In this document: positions 52,962-62,085 of the stretch, piece after piece
Layout: each line of letters begins with the position of its first letter
How positions within the stretch are numbered: position 1 is the stretch's first letter
Origin: Lachnospiraceae bacterium
GTDB lineage: Bacteria > Bacillota > Clostridia > Lachnospirales > Lachnospiraceae
DNA: 64,000 nt
Direction of reading: 5' to 3'
Assembly: GCA_910576385.1 (NCBI GenBank)
Contig: CAJTIR010000005.1
Span: forward strand, 1-64,000
Program-made: the position numbers and the translations under genes
The notes under the pieces: model-generated
Database searches by the model: none
The model's input: the letters and a program-made list of their open reading frames with translations, nothing else
What the model was told of the DNA's origin: nothing

Positions 52962-54752
52962 TCACTGGTACAACTTTACTTCGTCATCCTTCGGCAGATA
53001 AATAAGCACAGTCGTGCCTCCGTTCTGGTTCAGTTTATATTTCAGTCCATACTGCTCTCCAAATGCCAGCTGTATGCGCTTATGTACATTGTTCAATCCA
53101 TACCCGATCTGCTCCCCGTATTCCCAGACAGAACGGTTGATCGTATTAATCTGTTCCTGTGTCATTACTGTACCGTTGTCCTCTACCATTACAATCACTT
53201 CATGTTCCCTCTCAAGGGCTGAGATCCGAATAATCCCGGCTCCTCCCTCCTTTGTCCGGATTCCATGGTAAATAGAATTCTCCACAAGCGGCTGCAGCGT
53301 CAGCTTAAGAATCCGAACATAGTACAGCTTTTCTGGAATGTCTATATAATATTTAATCGCATTGCCATATCTCTCGTTCTGGATTACCAAATAAATTTTT
53401 ACATGTTCAATCTCCTCTTTAAGAGGGAGGATATTCTTCCCTTTACTTAAGGACAGCCGGTAATAGGAGGCAAGCGCTAAAATCAACCGCGATACCTTTT
53501 TATTTCCGTCTGCACTGGCCTGCCAGTGAATGCACTCCAGTGTATTATAGAGAAAATGGGGCTGTATCTGCGACTGCAGTTCATTAAACCGGATCTGATC
53601 CAGATGTTTCTGTTCACTCCTGACCTGATCCATCAGCTTCGCGATGTCTTCCATCATAGAATTGAAGCCCTGCCCTAGCTTTTTAAAATCCGCTCCCATA
53701 TCCTCTGTGGGAATCTGGTAATCCAACTCCTGGTTCGAGATATGATCCATGGCGCTGACTACCATTGCAAGAGGCTCATAATTCATCTTCACGATTCTCC
53801 GCACTCCCGTAATACTGGTTACAAGCAGCGTCGCCATTGCTGCAAGCAACAGCGCCACCATAGGAACTGCCGAATGGTAAAAATATGTGGCGGGAATCAC
53901 AACTACATTATAATACTGCCATCCTCCTATCTTTTGATAGAAATAATATTTTCCCTCCTGATAAACACTGCCCCTGTCTCTTCCGGAAAAATCCAGGCAT
54001 TTTACCTGCTTATCCTCAGAAAGAAGCTCCGTTTCCTGATTCGAAATCAGCTCTCCTTTCTGATTTGCAAGACAGACCTGCGCCACCTCAAAATCCGTGT
54101 TCCCCATTGTTTTCAGCATGTTGTCGTTCATATTAATACACAGCATCCCAAGCTGCTCTCCCAGGTGCTCTGTTGAAAAAACAGGCTGATAAAATGTTAC
54201 GGTATGCTTCGTGCCTCCAATAAACTGATTGCCAAAATCAATCCTGACAGTTCCCTGGGGACGTGCCCTCTCGCTGATTTCATAGCTTTTCCGGTAAATC
54301 TCATCGAACCTCGTCTTTGTAATTGTCAGATTACCGCTGTATACATAGGAATCCATCTCCTGGTTTATGACACTGATAAAATTAATATCCATATTCATAT
54401 TAACTTGTGTCATCACACTTTCGATTACATTTGACCTTGCTATACTGTATTCTGGATTTGAATTATCCTTCAGAGAACAAAATTCCTGTATGGCGGGAGT
54501 CATCTGCAGCGCCACCAGCATCATGTTATTGTTATCCAGCCAGTTTTTATAAGTATTCGTCACAAAAGACAGCTGTAACTTTGCCATCTCCTCTGCCTTT
54601 CTATAAGATGACCGGGCTGAAAATATGGTGAGGATGGCAGCTACAACAACTGCAATTGTAACTAAAAGCACAGAAAGATACCACCGCAGCTTTGTATCCA
54701 GATTCTGCCTGCTGAATTTCTGCATAATATTTTTCTTCCTCATAACCACCAT
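52962..54752 (-). CDS. YesM-type sensor histidine kinase
   Basis: A 596-residue kinase with helices near 24-46 and 300-322, an extracytoplasmic sensor domain between them, a HAMP region (YEPLAMVVSAMDHISNQELD), the phosphoacceptor in QSQIQPHFLYNTLECIHWQA, and a GHKL ATPase domain with VEDNGTVMTQE and GYGLNNVHKRI. This class usually senses extracellular oligosaccharides, often through the ABC solute-binding protein. An alternative ATG lies nine bases further in. It lies 18 bp after the second permease and overlaps or abuts the regulator. Confidence 0.93.
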   Translation of the reverse strand: MVVMRKKNIMQKFSRQNLDTKLRWYLSVLLVTIAVVVAAILTIFSARSSYRKAEEMAKLQLSFVTNTYKNWLDNNNMMLVALQMTPAIQEFCSLKDNSNPEYSIARSNVIESVMTQVNMNMDINFISVINQEMDSYVYSGNLTITKTRFDEIYRKSYEISERARPQGTVRIDFGNQFIGGTKHTVTFYQPVFSTEHLGEQLGMLCINMNDNMLKTMGNTDFEVAQVCLANQKGELISNQETELLSEDKQVKCLDFSGRDRGSVYQEGKYYFYQKIGGWQYYNVVVIPATYFYHSAVPMVALLLAAMATLLVTSITGVRRIVKMNYEPLAMVVSAMDHISNQELDYQIPTEDMGADFKKLGQGFNSMMEDIAKLMDQVRSEQKHLDQIRFNELQSQIQPHFLYNTLECIHWQASADGNKKVSRLILALASYYRLSLSKGKNILPLKEEIEHVKIYLVIQNERYGNAIKYYIDIPEKLYYVRILKLTLQPLVENSIYHGIRTKEGGAGIIRISALEREHEVIVMVEDNGTVMTQEQINTINRSVWEYGEQIGYGLNNVHKRIQLAFGEQYGLKYKLNQNGGTTVLIYLPKDDEVKLYQ

Positions 54753-54770
54753 TCCCGCACATAAGTTTCT

Positions 54771-55637
54771 CTATCCTTTTACAGCGCCTGCCATCATACC
54801 TTTTACCAGCTTCTCCTGCATGAAAATATATAATATGATCATTGGAAGTATGGTCAGTGTAAGTACTGCCATAATCATTGGTATATTCATGGAATACTGG
54901 CCCTGGAAATCCCACACTGCCAGAGGAAGGGTTCTTGCCTCCGGAGACTGGGTCAGTGTGTATGCAAAGGAAAACTCATTCCACATCGTAACGCCATTGT
55001 AAATTGCCAGTGTAGAAAGACCTGGCTTCGCTAACGGCAGGATAATAGAAAAGAACATCCTAAACTTGCTGCACCCGTCAATGGCGGCTGCCTCCTCAAT
55101 CTCTTTTGGGATCTCCTTCAAAAAGCTTGTGAGGATAAAGACTGAAATCGGTATTCCAAACGCAATATAAGGACCTATCAATGCCCATATTGTATCATAT
55201 AATCCAATTGATTTAGATAATTTAAAAACGGGAATTAATGTAATATGGATTGGAATCGACATACATGCCACAATCAGACCATAAATAAATCCATTCAGTC
55301 TGAATTTAAATCTCGCCAAAGGATATGCCGCACACGCGGAGATAAACAAGAGCACTACAAGCGAGATTGTAAGCACAATAATGGAGTTCATAAAATAATG
55401 GAAAAATCTTCCGTTCAATACTGCTGAATAATTCGTTGTATTAAATGTATCCGGGAGCTGAAAAATGCCTTTTACCAGCATCTCGAACTTATCCTTAAAG
55501 GAGTTCAGCACCATGAAAATGAATGGCAGTATGGTGATCAAAAGCCAGAAAACTGCCAGCGCACAGGCAATGAACCATGAGATATGTCCTTGTACGGTTG
55601 TTTTTTTTATCGTATTTTTTCTTTCTTTACTTTTCAT
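54771..55637 (-). CDS. Sugar ABC transporter permease, MalG/CUT1 type
   Basis: A 288-residue permease with six helices. The EAA loop is EIPKEIEEAAAIDGCSKFRM, followed by FFSIILPLAKPGLSTLAIY. It pairs with the MalF-type permease for uptake of oligosaccharides. Its ATG overlaps the previous stop (TAATG), so the two are translationally coupled. No ATPase gene is present in the locus, as is common for CUT1 systems that share a general MsmK-type ATPase. Confidence 0.94.
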   Translation of the reverse strand: MKSKERKNTIKKTTVQGHISWFIACALAVFWLLITILPFIFMVLNSFKDKFEMLVKGIFQLPDTFNTTNYSAVLNGRFFHYFMNSIIVLTISLVVLLFISACAAYPLARFKFRLNGFIYGLIVACMSIPIHITLIPVFKLSKSIGLYDTIWALIGPYIAFGIPISVFILTSFLKEIPKEIEEAAAIDGCSKFRMFFSIILPLAKPGLSTLAIYNGVTMWNEFSFAYTLTQSPEARTLPLAVWDFQGQYSMNIPMIMAVLTLTILPMIILYIFMQEKLVKGMMAGAVKG

Positions 55638-56542
55638 TACTCTTTACCTCCGCGATTTAAACCTTTCATTGTCAGAAGGGCGACAGCCGTAATCAGAATG
55701 AACATTCCTCCCGCTACCGTTGAACCATAACCCATATTAAACTGGCTGAAAGAAAATTTGTACATGTAGGTAGCCATCAGCTCTGTAGAGGAACCCGGCC
55801 CTCCGTTTGTCATAACATAGATCAGGTCAAAGTATTTCAGTGAGCCTACCATAGACAGAATTGCCGCACTGATCAGCGAGGGCTTAAGAAGCGGCAGCGC
55901 GACTTTCCAGAAATATTGTCCTTTTGTTGCCCCGTCAATCACAGATGCTTCATAGATATCATCAGAGATGCCCGCATATCCCGCCATACAATAAACCATG
56001 TAAAATGGTGTAAACTGCCAGGAGACGATTAGAATAATAGTCAGAAGCGCTGTCTTTGGATTACCCAGCAGGTCAATATTCTGACCGCCGAACCACCCCG
56101 ATATGGTGCTGACAATTCCTCCATTTGTAGCGAGCGCATACGTAAAAAGAAAGCCGATCGCAACAGAGGACATCAGATACGGGAAAAACCAGACTGTCTT
56201 AAAAATACGAGATATCCTTACCTTCTTGGTAAAGAAATTAAGAAAAGTAGCAAGCACCAGTCCAAGTGGTATCTGAATGATAACAGACACAACCATAATG
56301 ACGATATTATGCCAAAACGCGATCCAGAACTTTGTGTCTGCAAGCAGGCGCTTCCAGTTCTTCAGACCTACAAAATTCCTGTTTGCCGATATACCATTCC
56401 ACTTATATGTACTGATTACAAATGTATCTATAATCGGATATAAGACATAAACAGCCAGAAAGAGTATAACAGGCAGAAGAAAAATGACAGCCGTAATTGC
56501 AACACTTTTTCTGTTATTTTCTGCAAGTGAATTCTTATTCAT
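55637..56542 (-). CDS. Sugar ABC transporter permease, MalF/CUT1 type
   Basis: A 301-residue permease with six helices. The EAA loop reads ISDDIYEASVIDGATKGQYF followed by WKVALPLLKPSLISAAI. It has a short N-terminus, as in the LacF/MsmF group rather than the longer E. coli MalF. It follows the solute-binding protein after a 234-base gap that contains a large stem-loop. Confidence 0.94.
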   Translation of the reverse strand: MNKNSLAENNRKSVAITAVIFLLPVILFLAVYVLYPIIDTFVISTYKWNGISANRNFVGLKNWKRLLADTKFWIAFWHNIVIMVVSVIIQIPLGLVLATFLNFFTKKVRISRIFKTVWFFPYLMSSVAIGFLFTYALATNGGIVSTISGWFGGQNIDLLGNPKTALLTIILIVSWQFTPFYMVYCMAGYAGISDDIYEASVIDGATKGQYFWKVALPLLKPSLISAAILSMVGSLKYFDLIYVMTNGGPGSSTELMATYMYKFSFSQFNMGYGSTVAGGMFILITAVALLTMKGLNRGGKE

Positions 56543-56619
56543 ATAGTTTTTCTCCTTTCATAAAACCGCGTGGCTTATTGTATCACTTGGGTCTGTTACA
56601 TACGTATTCTCCTGATTCA

Positions 56620-56763
56620 TTACCATTCACGGCCTAAAGACCGCTTGCAACAACGATTCGGTGCGATATTTAAAGTTTTGCCGCGCAAAAATCGCCCCTC
56701 TCACCTGAATCATGTTCTCACGGAATGCGTAGCTCGTGCGCATTCATGAGCCGTGAATAGTAA
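56620..56763 (-). promoter_or_regulatory. Large stem-loop between solute-binding protein and permease genes
   Basis: TTAC and ATTCACGGC (56620-56633) pair with GCCGTGAAT and GTAA (56750-56763). An inner hairpin GAATGCG/CGCATTC lies at 56723-56745. Stem-loops in this position commonly stabilise or partly terminate the message so that binding protein exceeds permease. No T run follows. Confidence 0.55.
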
Positions 56764-56776
56764 CCCTCATTCCCTA

Positions 56777-58111
56777 TTATTTATCCGCGATGTACTCTTC
56801 CATAGCTGCCTGTGTTGCCGCACATGCTTCTTCCGGTGTCATTGTCAGGCCAAAAAGCTCCTGGCATGAATCCAGATGTGCATTTGCAACGGATGAGGGA
56901 AGATACTGGTCATACCACAGTTGAACATCCGATGCACTTTCCGCAAACTGACAGATTTCCAGTGAAAGTGGATCTGAAAGCTTCTCCTGCACTCCTGCAA
57001 CCGGAGGAATCTTTCCATTCTCCACCATCTTATTAATGCTTTCCTCTGTCGAATAATAGGATACACAGTCAAAAGCAGCTTTCAGCTTGTCATCCTTACA
57101 GCTAAAGGAAATAAATTGGTCTCCAATGGTTCCATTACAGATGGAAGCGTACTCTGCTCCCTTGTCTACGCCGTCTGCCTCCGGGAACGGGAACCAGCCA
57201 AGCTTATTGTAAAATTCTTCGCTGTCGGATTTAATCGTCCCTGTATACCAGGATCCGGAGTAGAACATACATGCCTGCTCCTGATACAGAAGCTGCTTAT
57301 CCTGTCCGTCATCTGTGCTGAGAGAATTTACGCCCTCCGGGAAATATCCCTTCTGTACCCAGTCCTGAATTTTTTCTCCCGCGTACTTAAAGCATTCTGC
57401 ATCAAAGGATCCTGTTCCGTCAAATGCTGCCCTGAAATCATCCAGGCCTGCATACCGTGTTGCAAGTCCTTGGTAGTACATGGAACCCTGCCATTTTGTG
57501 CTGTTCGCAAGTGCAAATGGCACAATATTATTTTTCTTAAGAGTCTCACATATGTTTTCAAGATCCGAGATTGTCTCAGGCTCCTTGAGATCATATTTGT
57601 CAAACATTTCTTTATTATAGAAAATGCCGCTGATTGCCACATTTAATATTGGCACTGCGTAGATATCATCATTATAGGATGCCTGTGAGGTTGCGCTTTC
57701 CATATAGATCTTATCCAGTCCTTTTTCCTTATAGAGATCTGTAACCGGCTGTGCATACCCCGATTCAATGTATTCCTGCAAAGGTCCTCCTGTCCAGCTT
57801 GTGTACATATCCGGACACTCCCCAGAACTCATGGCAATGACAAGCTTCTCCTTGTACTTATCATTCTGGATTGATGTCATCTCGACCTGATAGCCGGAAT
57901 CAGAGTTCTCATTGAAATGATCCACCGCCGACTTCAGGATAGACTGGTCTGGATCTTCTGTACCGATATTCCAGTATGTAATCGTCTTTTCATCTGATCC
58001 ACCGCTTTTTGAATTTACCGCTTTCTGTTCTGAATTACCATTACCGCAGGCACACATGGAAACTGCCATGACTGCCGTAAGAGCAAGTGCTGCCGCCTGT
58101 TTTCTTTTCAT
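56777..58111 (-). CDS. Sugar ABC transporter solute-binding lipoprotein
   Basis: A 444-residue family 1 extracellular solute-binding protein with a lipoprotein signal (lipobox around VSMCACG, Cys near 20). It has ITYWNIGTEDPDQSILKSAV at the start of the mature protein and the domain pattern of CUT1 binding proteins (DMYTSWTGGPLQEYIESG, ACMFYSGSWYTG). The ligand is probably a xylo-oligosaccharide, judged from the locus. It is the first gene of the operon, after a 0.7-kb leader. Confidence 0.93.
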   Translation of the reverse strand: MKRKQAAALALTAVMAVSMCACGNGNSEQKAVNSKSGGSDEKTITYWNIGTEDPDQSILKSAVDHFNENSDSGYQVEMTSIQNDKYKEKLVIAMSSGECPDMYTSWTGGPLQEYIESGYAQPVTDLYKEKGLDKIYMESATSQASYNDDIYAVPILNVAISGIFYNKEMFDKYDLKEPETISDLENICETLKKNNIVPFALANSTKWQGSMYYQGLATRYAGLDDFRAAFDGTGSFDAECFKYAGEKIQDWVQKGYFPEGVNSLSTDDGQDKQLLYQEQACMFYSGSWYTGTIKSDSEEFYNKLGWFPFPEADGVDKGAEYASICNGTIGDQFISFSCKDDKLKAAFDCVSYYSTEESINKMVENGKIPPVAGVQEKLSDPLSLEICQFAESASDVQLWYDQYLPSSVANAHLDSCQELFGLTMTPEEACAATQAAMEEYIADK

Positions 58112-58660
58112 ATCTTCATTCCTCCTTTAAATTAATAATAACTTCTCGGAATCTTCAGCCCTTATTTCATAAGGCTTTCAGACCCTGACTTTCAAAAATC
58201 ACCCTCTTTTTGCCGAAACCTCTTGAAAACCCTCCCAAATAATACAGCGCTCCGCGCCCTTGATCAAAAATACATTTTTTGATTGGAAGCGATTTTTGAT
58301 GCTACCTTGTAATCTTAGCGGACATGCCGCCTATCAGGATACTTTTGTATCCGATTTCCTTAAATTTTATCCTTATCCCTTTGTCCATTCCAAAGACACA
58401 TAGGATTATATCGTTCAGTTCTGGCGTCTCGACCTGTCCCTGACCGATTCCATTATGCAGGGGGTACTCTGTTTTTAACCCGGAACCCAGGCTTCCTTCT
58501 TAGAGGGCTATAAATTAGAAGACGGTAGGCGCCGCTCTACAAAGATTTAGCGCTGCCGCCTTTACGGCATCATGATGCCGCAACACCTTGACGCCTGGGA
58601 AACGCCATCTTCCGAGACATTTCAAGAACCATTATTAAGTTTAACCGCTTACCAATGATA

Positions 58661-58689
58661 TCTTACCCTTAGCCATAGAATTTTTCAAG
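58661..58689 (-). promoter_or_regulatory. Possible sigma-A promoter within the leader
   Basis: On the minus strand TTGAAA and TAAGAT are separated by 17 bases. They lie at the downstream edge of the 71-base block shared with the xylanase leader (58668-58738). The -10 part is not conserved in the other copy, so the assignment is uncertain. Confidence 0.35.
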
Positions 58690-58738
58690 GCATAGTACAC
58701 ACTATGTCTAATGTGTTTATGTCCATTTGTCTCAAATT
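58668..58738 (-). repeat. Block shared with the xylanase leader
   Basis: 71 bases nearly identical to 48132-48200 (69 bases), with a two-base length difference and a few substitutions. It contains two spaced GACATA repeats reading on the minus strand, a plausible pair of half-sites for the AraC-type regulator of the locus. Confidence 0.65.
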
Positions 58739-59078
58739 TCTTTTCCTGCACGATATTCAGTTGTCAAATATCAGGTAAAACTTCATTTATTACGATTCCG
58801 AGAAGTTATTAATGCTTCATATAGAATAACATCCGGATATAAATGAATAAATGCGTTTTTTTGACCTAAAACAGTAAATTTTTGCCACAGTCTTGTGAAT
58901 CTTACCTAAGTATAAAGTGTACTTCCGCGAAATTGTGCCTAAAATGTGACGCTTCTGATACACGGATTGTTCCGAACCCACGGACTTTCACAATCATAAA
59001 ATACCTCGAATCTGCTCATTTTCCCAAGAAAAATGACTGCTTTCCGTTGTTTTGCGTGTCAGGAAGTCATGCCTTTTC

Positions 59079-59330
59079 ATGCAGGTTAAATCCCATTTTG
59101 TAATTAACGGCACAATTGACAAATATGTACTGGATTTTTTGTGCATGGAAGATAACAGAGACGCCGTTGATAACCCCGATTATGACATAAAATATATTGA
59201 ACTGGAAGAAATGCGTATAATTGATAGTTGTTTATTATTTCATATTATTAACAATTTAATGGGGCATGAACATATATTTGATAAATTTTTCATCCAACTA
59301 TTAAGCTGCTATGACAACAAAATAGAATAA
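59079..59330 (+). CDS. Small hypothetical protein or gene fragment
   Basis: An open frame of about 83 codons (from ATG CAG GTT). The later part (DNPDYDIKYIELEEMRIIDS, CLLFHIINNLMGHEHIFDKF) has protein-like composition but no recognised family. No ribosome-binding site is seen, and the frame stays open further upstream to a TTG at 59052. It ends about 60 bases before an IS remnant, so it may be the tail of a lost gene. Confidence 0.3.
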   Translation: MQVKSHFVINGTIDKYVLDFLCMEDNRDAVDNPDYDIKYIELEEMRIIDSCLLFHIINNLMGHEHIFDKFFIQLLSCYDNKIE

Positions 59331-59387
59331 TGATGGAATCCACCAATAAAGAAATCTTCGATTTGGTCGACACTTATAGAATTGAAA

Positions 59388-59450
59388 GGGGGCGTTGCAA
59401 AATAGGTGAATAGTCACCTATGGAGCAACGCTCCATTTTGTACTTAAAAT
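59388..59450 (+). mobile_element. Solo end of an IS1182-type element
   Basis: GGGGGCGTTGCAAAATAG, then GGTGAATAGTCACC, then GGAGCAACGCTCC and TTTTGTACTTAAAAT correspond step by step to the left end of the IS at 11013-11080, including its terminal sequence and two hairpins. No transposase follows; the GNAT gene ends directly beside it. It is a relict left by deletion. Confidence 0.65.
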
Positions 59451-59458
59451 GTAATTTC

Positions 59459-60028
59459 TTACTTTTCCTGATGCAGCACAAAGTAGGAACTATACACTGT
59501 CTCATCATGGCCGATTAATTTTTCATCTGTATATGAAAAACCTAAATCCTCTAATGCCTGCACTCGTTGTGTTGCTGTAACAACTGCTTTAGTGGCAATT
59601 TTATTACACTGGAAAAGAGTAAAAGCCGGCTTAATAATCAACCTTAATATTTCTATTATTTCACTCGTCTTTTCATAATCACTTCGAATATCAAGCTTTA
59701 GCAGCCCACAATTTGTAAAATAATCATCTGCATCCCTATGAAAAAGTTCTATTGTTCCTATCACTTCATGGATAGGTTTTGATACAACCGCCCATCGCAC
59801 AAATCCTTTCCTATTATATTCATAAAGCCAATATTCAATTGCCTGCCCCATCCTGCGTTCCGTTGTATAATAAAAATCGTTGTTTCCACAATTATCACTG
59901 TTAAAAAACCGCAAAGCAGCTTTATCAAAATAAACTTTCAGCAAATCTTTCTTATCTTCCATGCATACCATCCTTAAAAAATAGTTTTCATCTTCAAATT
60001 CAGGACAATTTTTATAAACATCTTCCAT
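59459..60028 (-). CDS. GNAT family N-acetyltransferase
   Basis: A 189-residue acetyltransferase related to the RimJ/RimL group. It has an N-terminal substrate part (ENYFLRMVCMEDKKDLLKVY), a central VIGTIELFHRDADDYFTNCG, LKLDIRSDYEKTSEIIEILR in the acetyl-CoA-binding region (without a clear RxxGxG loop) and NKIATKAVVTATQRVQALED LGF near the end. The substrate is unknown. The start follows AGGAGAG. It is surrounded by gene fragments but looks intact. Confidence 0.75.
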   Translation of the reverse strand: MEDVYKNCPEFEDENYFLRMVCMEDKKDLLKVYFDKAALRFFNSDNCGNNDFYYTTERRMGQAIEYWLYEYNRKGFVRWAVVSKPIHEVIGTIELFHRDADDYFTNCGLLKLDIRSDYEKTSEIIEILRLIIKPAFTLFQCNKIATKAVVTATQRVQALEDLGFSYTDEKLIGHDETVYSSYFVLHQEK

Positions 60029-60120
60029 ATTTAAGCTCTCCTCTGTACCTTATATTTGATCAACAATTAAAAGTTGCTGATTTATTCTTTTGCAATTTTC
60101 ATTTCAAGATACTAATTTCA

Positions 60121-60402
60121 TCAAAACAAATTTTCTCCTAAATATTTATCACGTGGAACGATGAGGCACTTTTCGATAAGCTTCCAATAGCTGTCATAAA
60201 GATTTTTTTGAGCCGCTCCATAGCTCTCTTTCTTGTCAAATTCCCAATAAAGCATATATTTCACACTTTTTACAATACAAGTGATTTTAAGCGGGGGAAT
60301 CCTTTCTTTAATTTGCTCCATATCTATGTGATACCCCCTTTTTATAAGATGCAGAGAAAACAGCCCCTCTTGTTTTTCTAAGAAACTTTTTGCTTCAAAC
60401 AT
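60121..60402 (-). CDS. Hypothetical protein
   Basis: A 93-residue protein, not recognised. It has a mixed charged composition with a central beta-like segment (LKITCIVKSVKYMLYWEFDK) and a C-terminal helix (KNLYDSYWKLIEKCLIVPRD). An AGAGGA lies 14 bases before the ATG, which is rather far. It lies upstream of the GNAT gene on the same strand, with a 92-bp gap. It may be a genuine small gene or a fragment. Confidence 0.4.
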   Translation of the reverse strand: MFEAKSFLEKQEGLFSLHLIKRGYHIDMEQIKERIPPLKITCIVKSVKYMLYWEFDKKESYGAAQKNLYDSYWKLIEKCLIVPRDKYLGENLF

Positions 60403-61043
60403 AAGTGATAAAAATTCCTCTATCTTTTGCGGCTTTACCTGATAAATACATATTTCTGTAAATGAAATATTTCAATCCTCATCCATTTCATTTCACTTCG
60501 CATTTCAAGTGTGACACAAACATGTCGCATTCCTCTCATTTACTTCTCTCCAATCCTGATCTTCAATAAATGCAAATTTAATTAAAGTGAGTTCAATGAA
60601 AAATAAATGTCTATATGCTTATTTCTCTGATATAGTGAAATCTTCAGACTCTATTATATCATTGGTGAGGAATTTTATAGACTAGCTTATTATATCATTT
60701 CTCTATAACATTGACCATCTATGTAAAGAATTAAAAATATTTTTTCAAAATAGACTTTTATCCTGTGATAAGATGGTAACATCTTTTCATCACCCTCAAC
60801 GAGATTATGACAATCTGAATATCTTCCACCTATCTGGTTACTGAATATTTAAGAGGTAATGTACTGTGATAGAGACGGCAAATAATCTTTTAAAAATACC
60901 TGCCAAATTGAATATTCCAGGCACAGGGTAATTGGAATTTCTTTGTCACCTAATTGGTCTTGCAGCATACTCTTTTTATTGGAAAATCCATCTATTTATA
61001 CTTCAAATATGACTTTAGCACGATTATACTTATCAAACTCACG
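60403..61043. other. Eroded AT-rich interval
   Basis: No gene, RNA or clear repeat recognised. It borders two gene fragments and probably consists of decayed sequence. Confidence 0.35.
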
Positions 61044-61310
61044 TTATTTATATTTCAACTCCTTTCCCATACACAATGAATCTGACATATTTACATACAG
61101 CTCATAATTGGTAATTACCTCAGAACCCAATTTTTTATATACTGCATAAGATTTCACTAATAATTTTCCGGTTTCAAGCACGATTCTTTTATATCCCAGT
61201 TCTTCCGCCCATTCTATGAGTAGGAAAACAAGCTTGCTGCCAATGCCTTGTTCTTAATATTCCGTTTACCTTATTATTTTGATAAACAATTATCGCTTCT
61301 TGTATTTCAT
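61044..61310 (-). pseudogene. GNAT acetyltransferase remnant
   Basis: On the minus strand, 61254-61044 encodes [40 protein letters not shown] and [19 protein letters not shown], then a stop: the acetyl-CoA-binding and C-terminal part of a GNAT enzyme. A stop codon precedes it in frame. Just upstream, in another frame, LDEIQEAIIVYQNNKVNGI matches the middle strands of the same fold. A deletion with frameshift has removed the connecting segment and the N-terminus is absent. Confidence 0.7.
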
Positions 61311-61454
61311 CTAACTTCTATAAAATCCTTATAAAATCCTTATTTCTACCATATGTTCATATAAAATCCATTGAAATTTTCTCCTAAACTGTGCCATACC
61401 AGCATGGAAATCTGAAGAATCAACGATTTAATTATATAAATATTTTTTAAGTAC

Positions 61455-61905
61455 TCAACTTTCCCAGCAGATATTTCCGAATAAATCCTGAATAAATGCA
61501 GCTTGAGAAGCAATCCATTCGGTTACTTTACTTTTTAATACAGATGTGATATCTGCGCAAAGCGTTGACATATGCTCCACAAACAAAGCCATAAGAACAT
61601 AGTCAGCCTTTATACTGGCAGCGAGAGCATTACTGATGAGCTGTATGGTTTGTCGCCAAGTATAAAATTTTTGCACGCCTTCCCCTAACATGCCAAGAAA
61701 ATTTATTCAAAAACATATATCCATGTGCGGCAAGTCCCCACAGCAGCATAGAAAAAAACGCAACCCAATGCTGCCTATTGATATAATTTGCTATTTCCCA
61801 CTGCTTCAAAACAGGTTCTTCCGTCTTCTTTTTTTGCTTTATAATATTTTTATTCCTCCGTCCCATATTTTTCCTCCTATCCTGCATAGATTCTTCCATA
61901 TCCAT
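61455..61905 (-). pseudogene. Remnant of a GtrII-like glucosyltransferase membrane protein
   Basis: The first part (61905 downward) has a basic cytoplasmic start and NRQHWVAFFSMLLWGLAAHG followed by YMFLNKFSWH, the typical first helix and loop of GtrII-type glucosyltransferases. After about 75 codons the frame breaks. A second frame to 61455 holds a helical segment that looks like the end of such a protein. Most of the transmembrane body is deleted. It lies directly after the GtrB-type gene, as in intact gtr clusters. Confidence 0.55.
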
Positions 61906-62085
61906 TTCTTCTTAATTAATTCAGACACAAAACCATATGAAAGTGTGCCTTTTCATTGCTGATTCCAAACTTTCACCACTGTTTTTTCCATCCTCAATCC
62001 TATTCCTGACCTTGCTAAATTTCATCATTATGTTCTTCGTTGGAAATTTCCCACATGGATGTCCCCTGCACCCTTTCCCCCTCCC

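Larger units (their letters stand above)
58112..58812 (-). promoter_or_regulatory. Long structured leader or element, bounded by 18-bp inverted repeats
   Basis: TAATAACTTCTCGGAATC at 58137-58154 is repeated exactly in inverse orientation at 58795-58812, enclosing 676 bp without a gene. Reading on the minus strand there are many stems: CCCAGGC/GCCTGGG, CGGCAT-CATG-ATGCCG, GGATAC-AAAA-GTATCC, GCGG-CATGT-CCGC, ATCAAAAA/TTTTTGAT and AGCCTTAT/ATAAGGGCT. The 3' end is shared with two other leaders. It can be read as a large structured RNA in the 5' untranslated region or as a mobile element with terminal repeats. No group II domain V or recognised riboswitch core was found. Confidence 0.6.

Noticed and set aside
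58112-58812. Group II or group I intron as explanation of the leader
   Set aside because: No domain V-like GAGC...GTTC hairpin, no reverse transcriptase, and only a weak resemblance to group I core segments. Left as an unassigned structured element.
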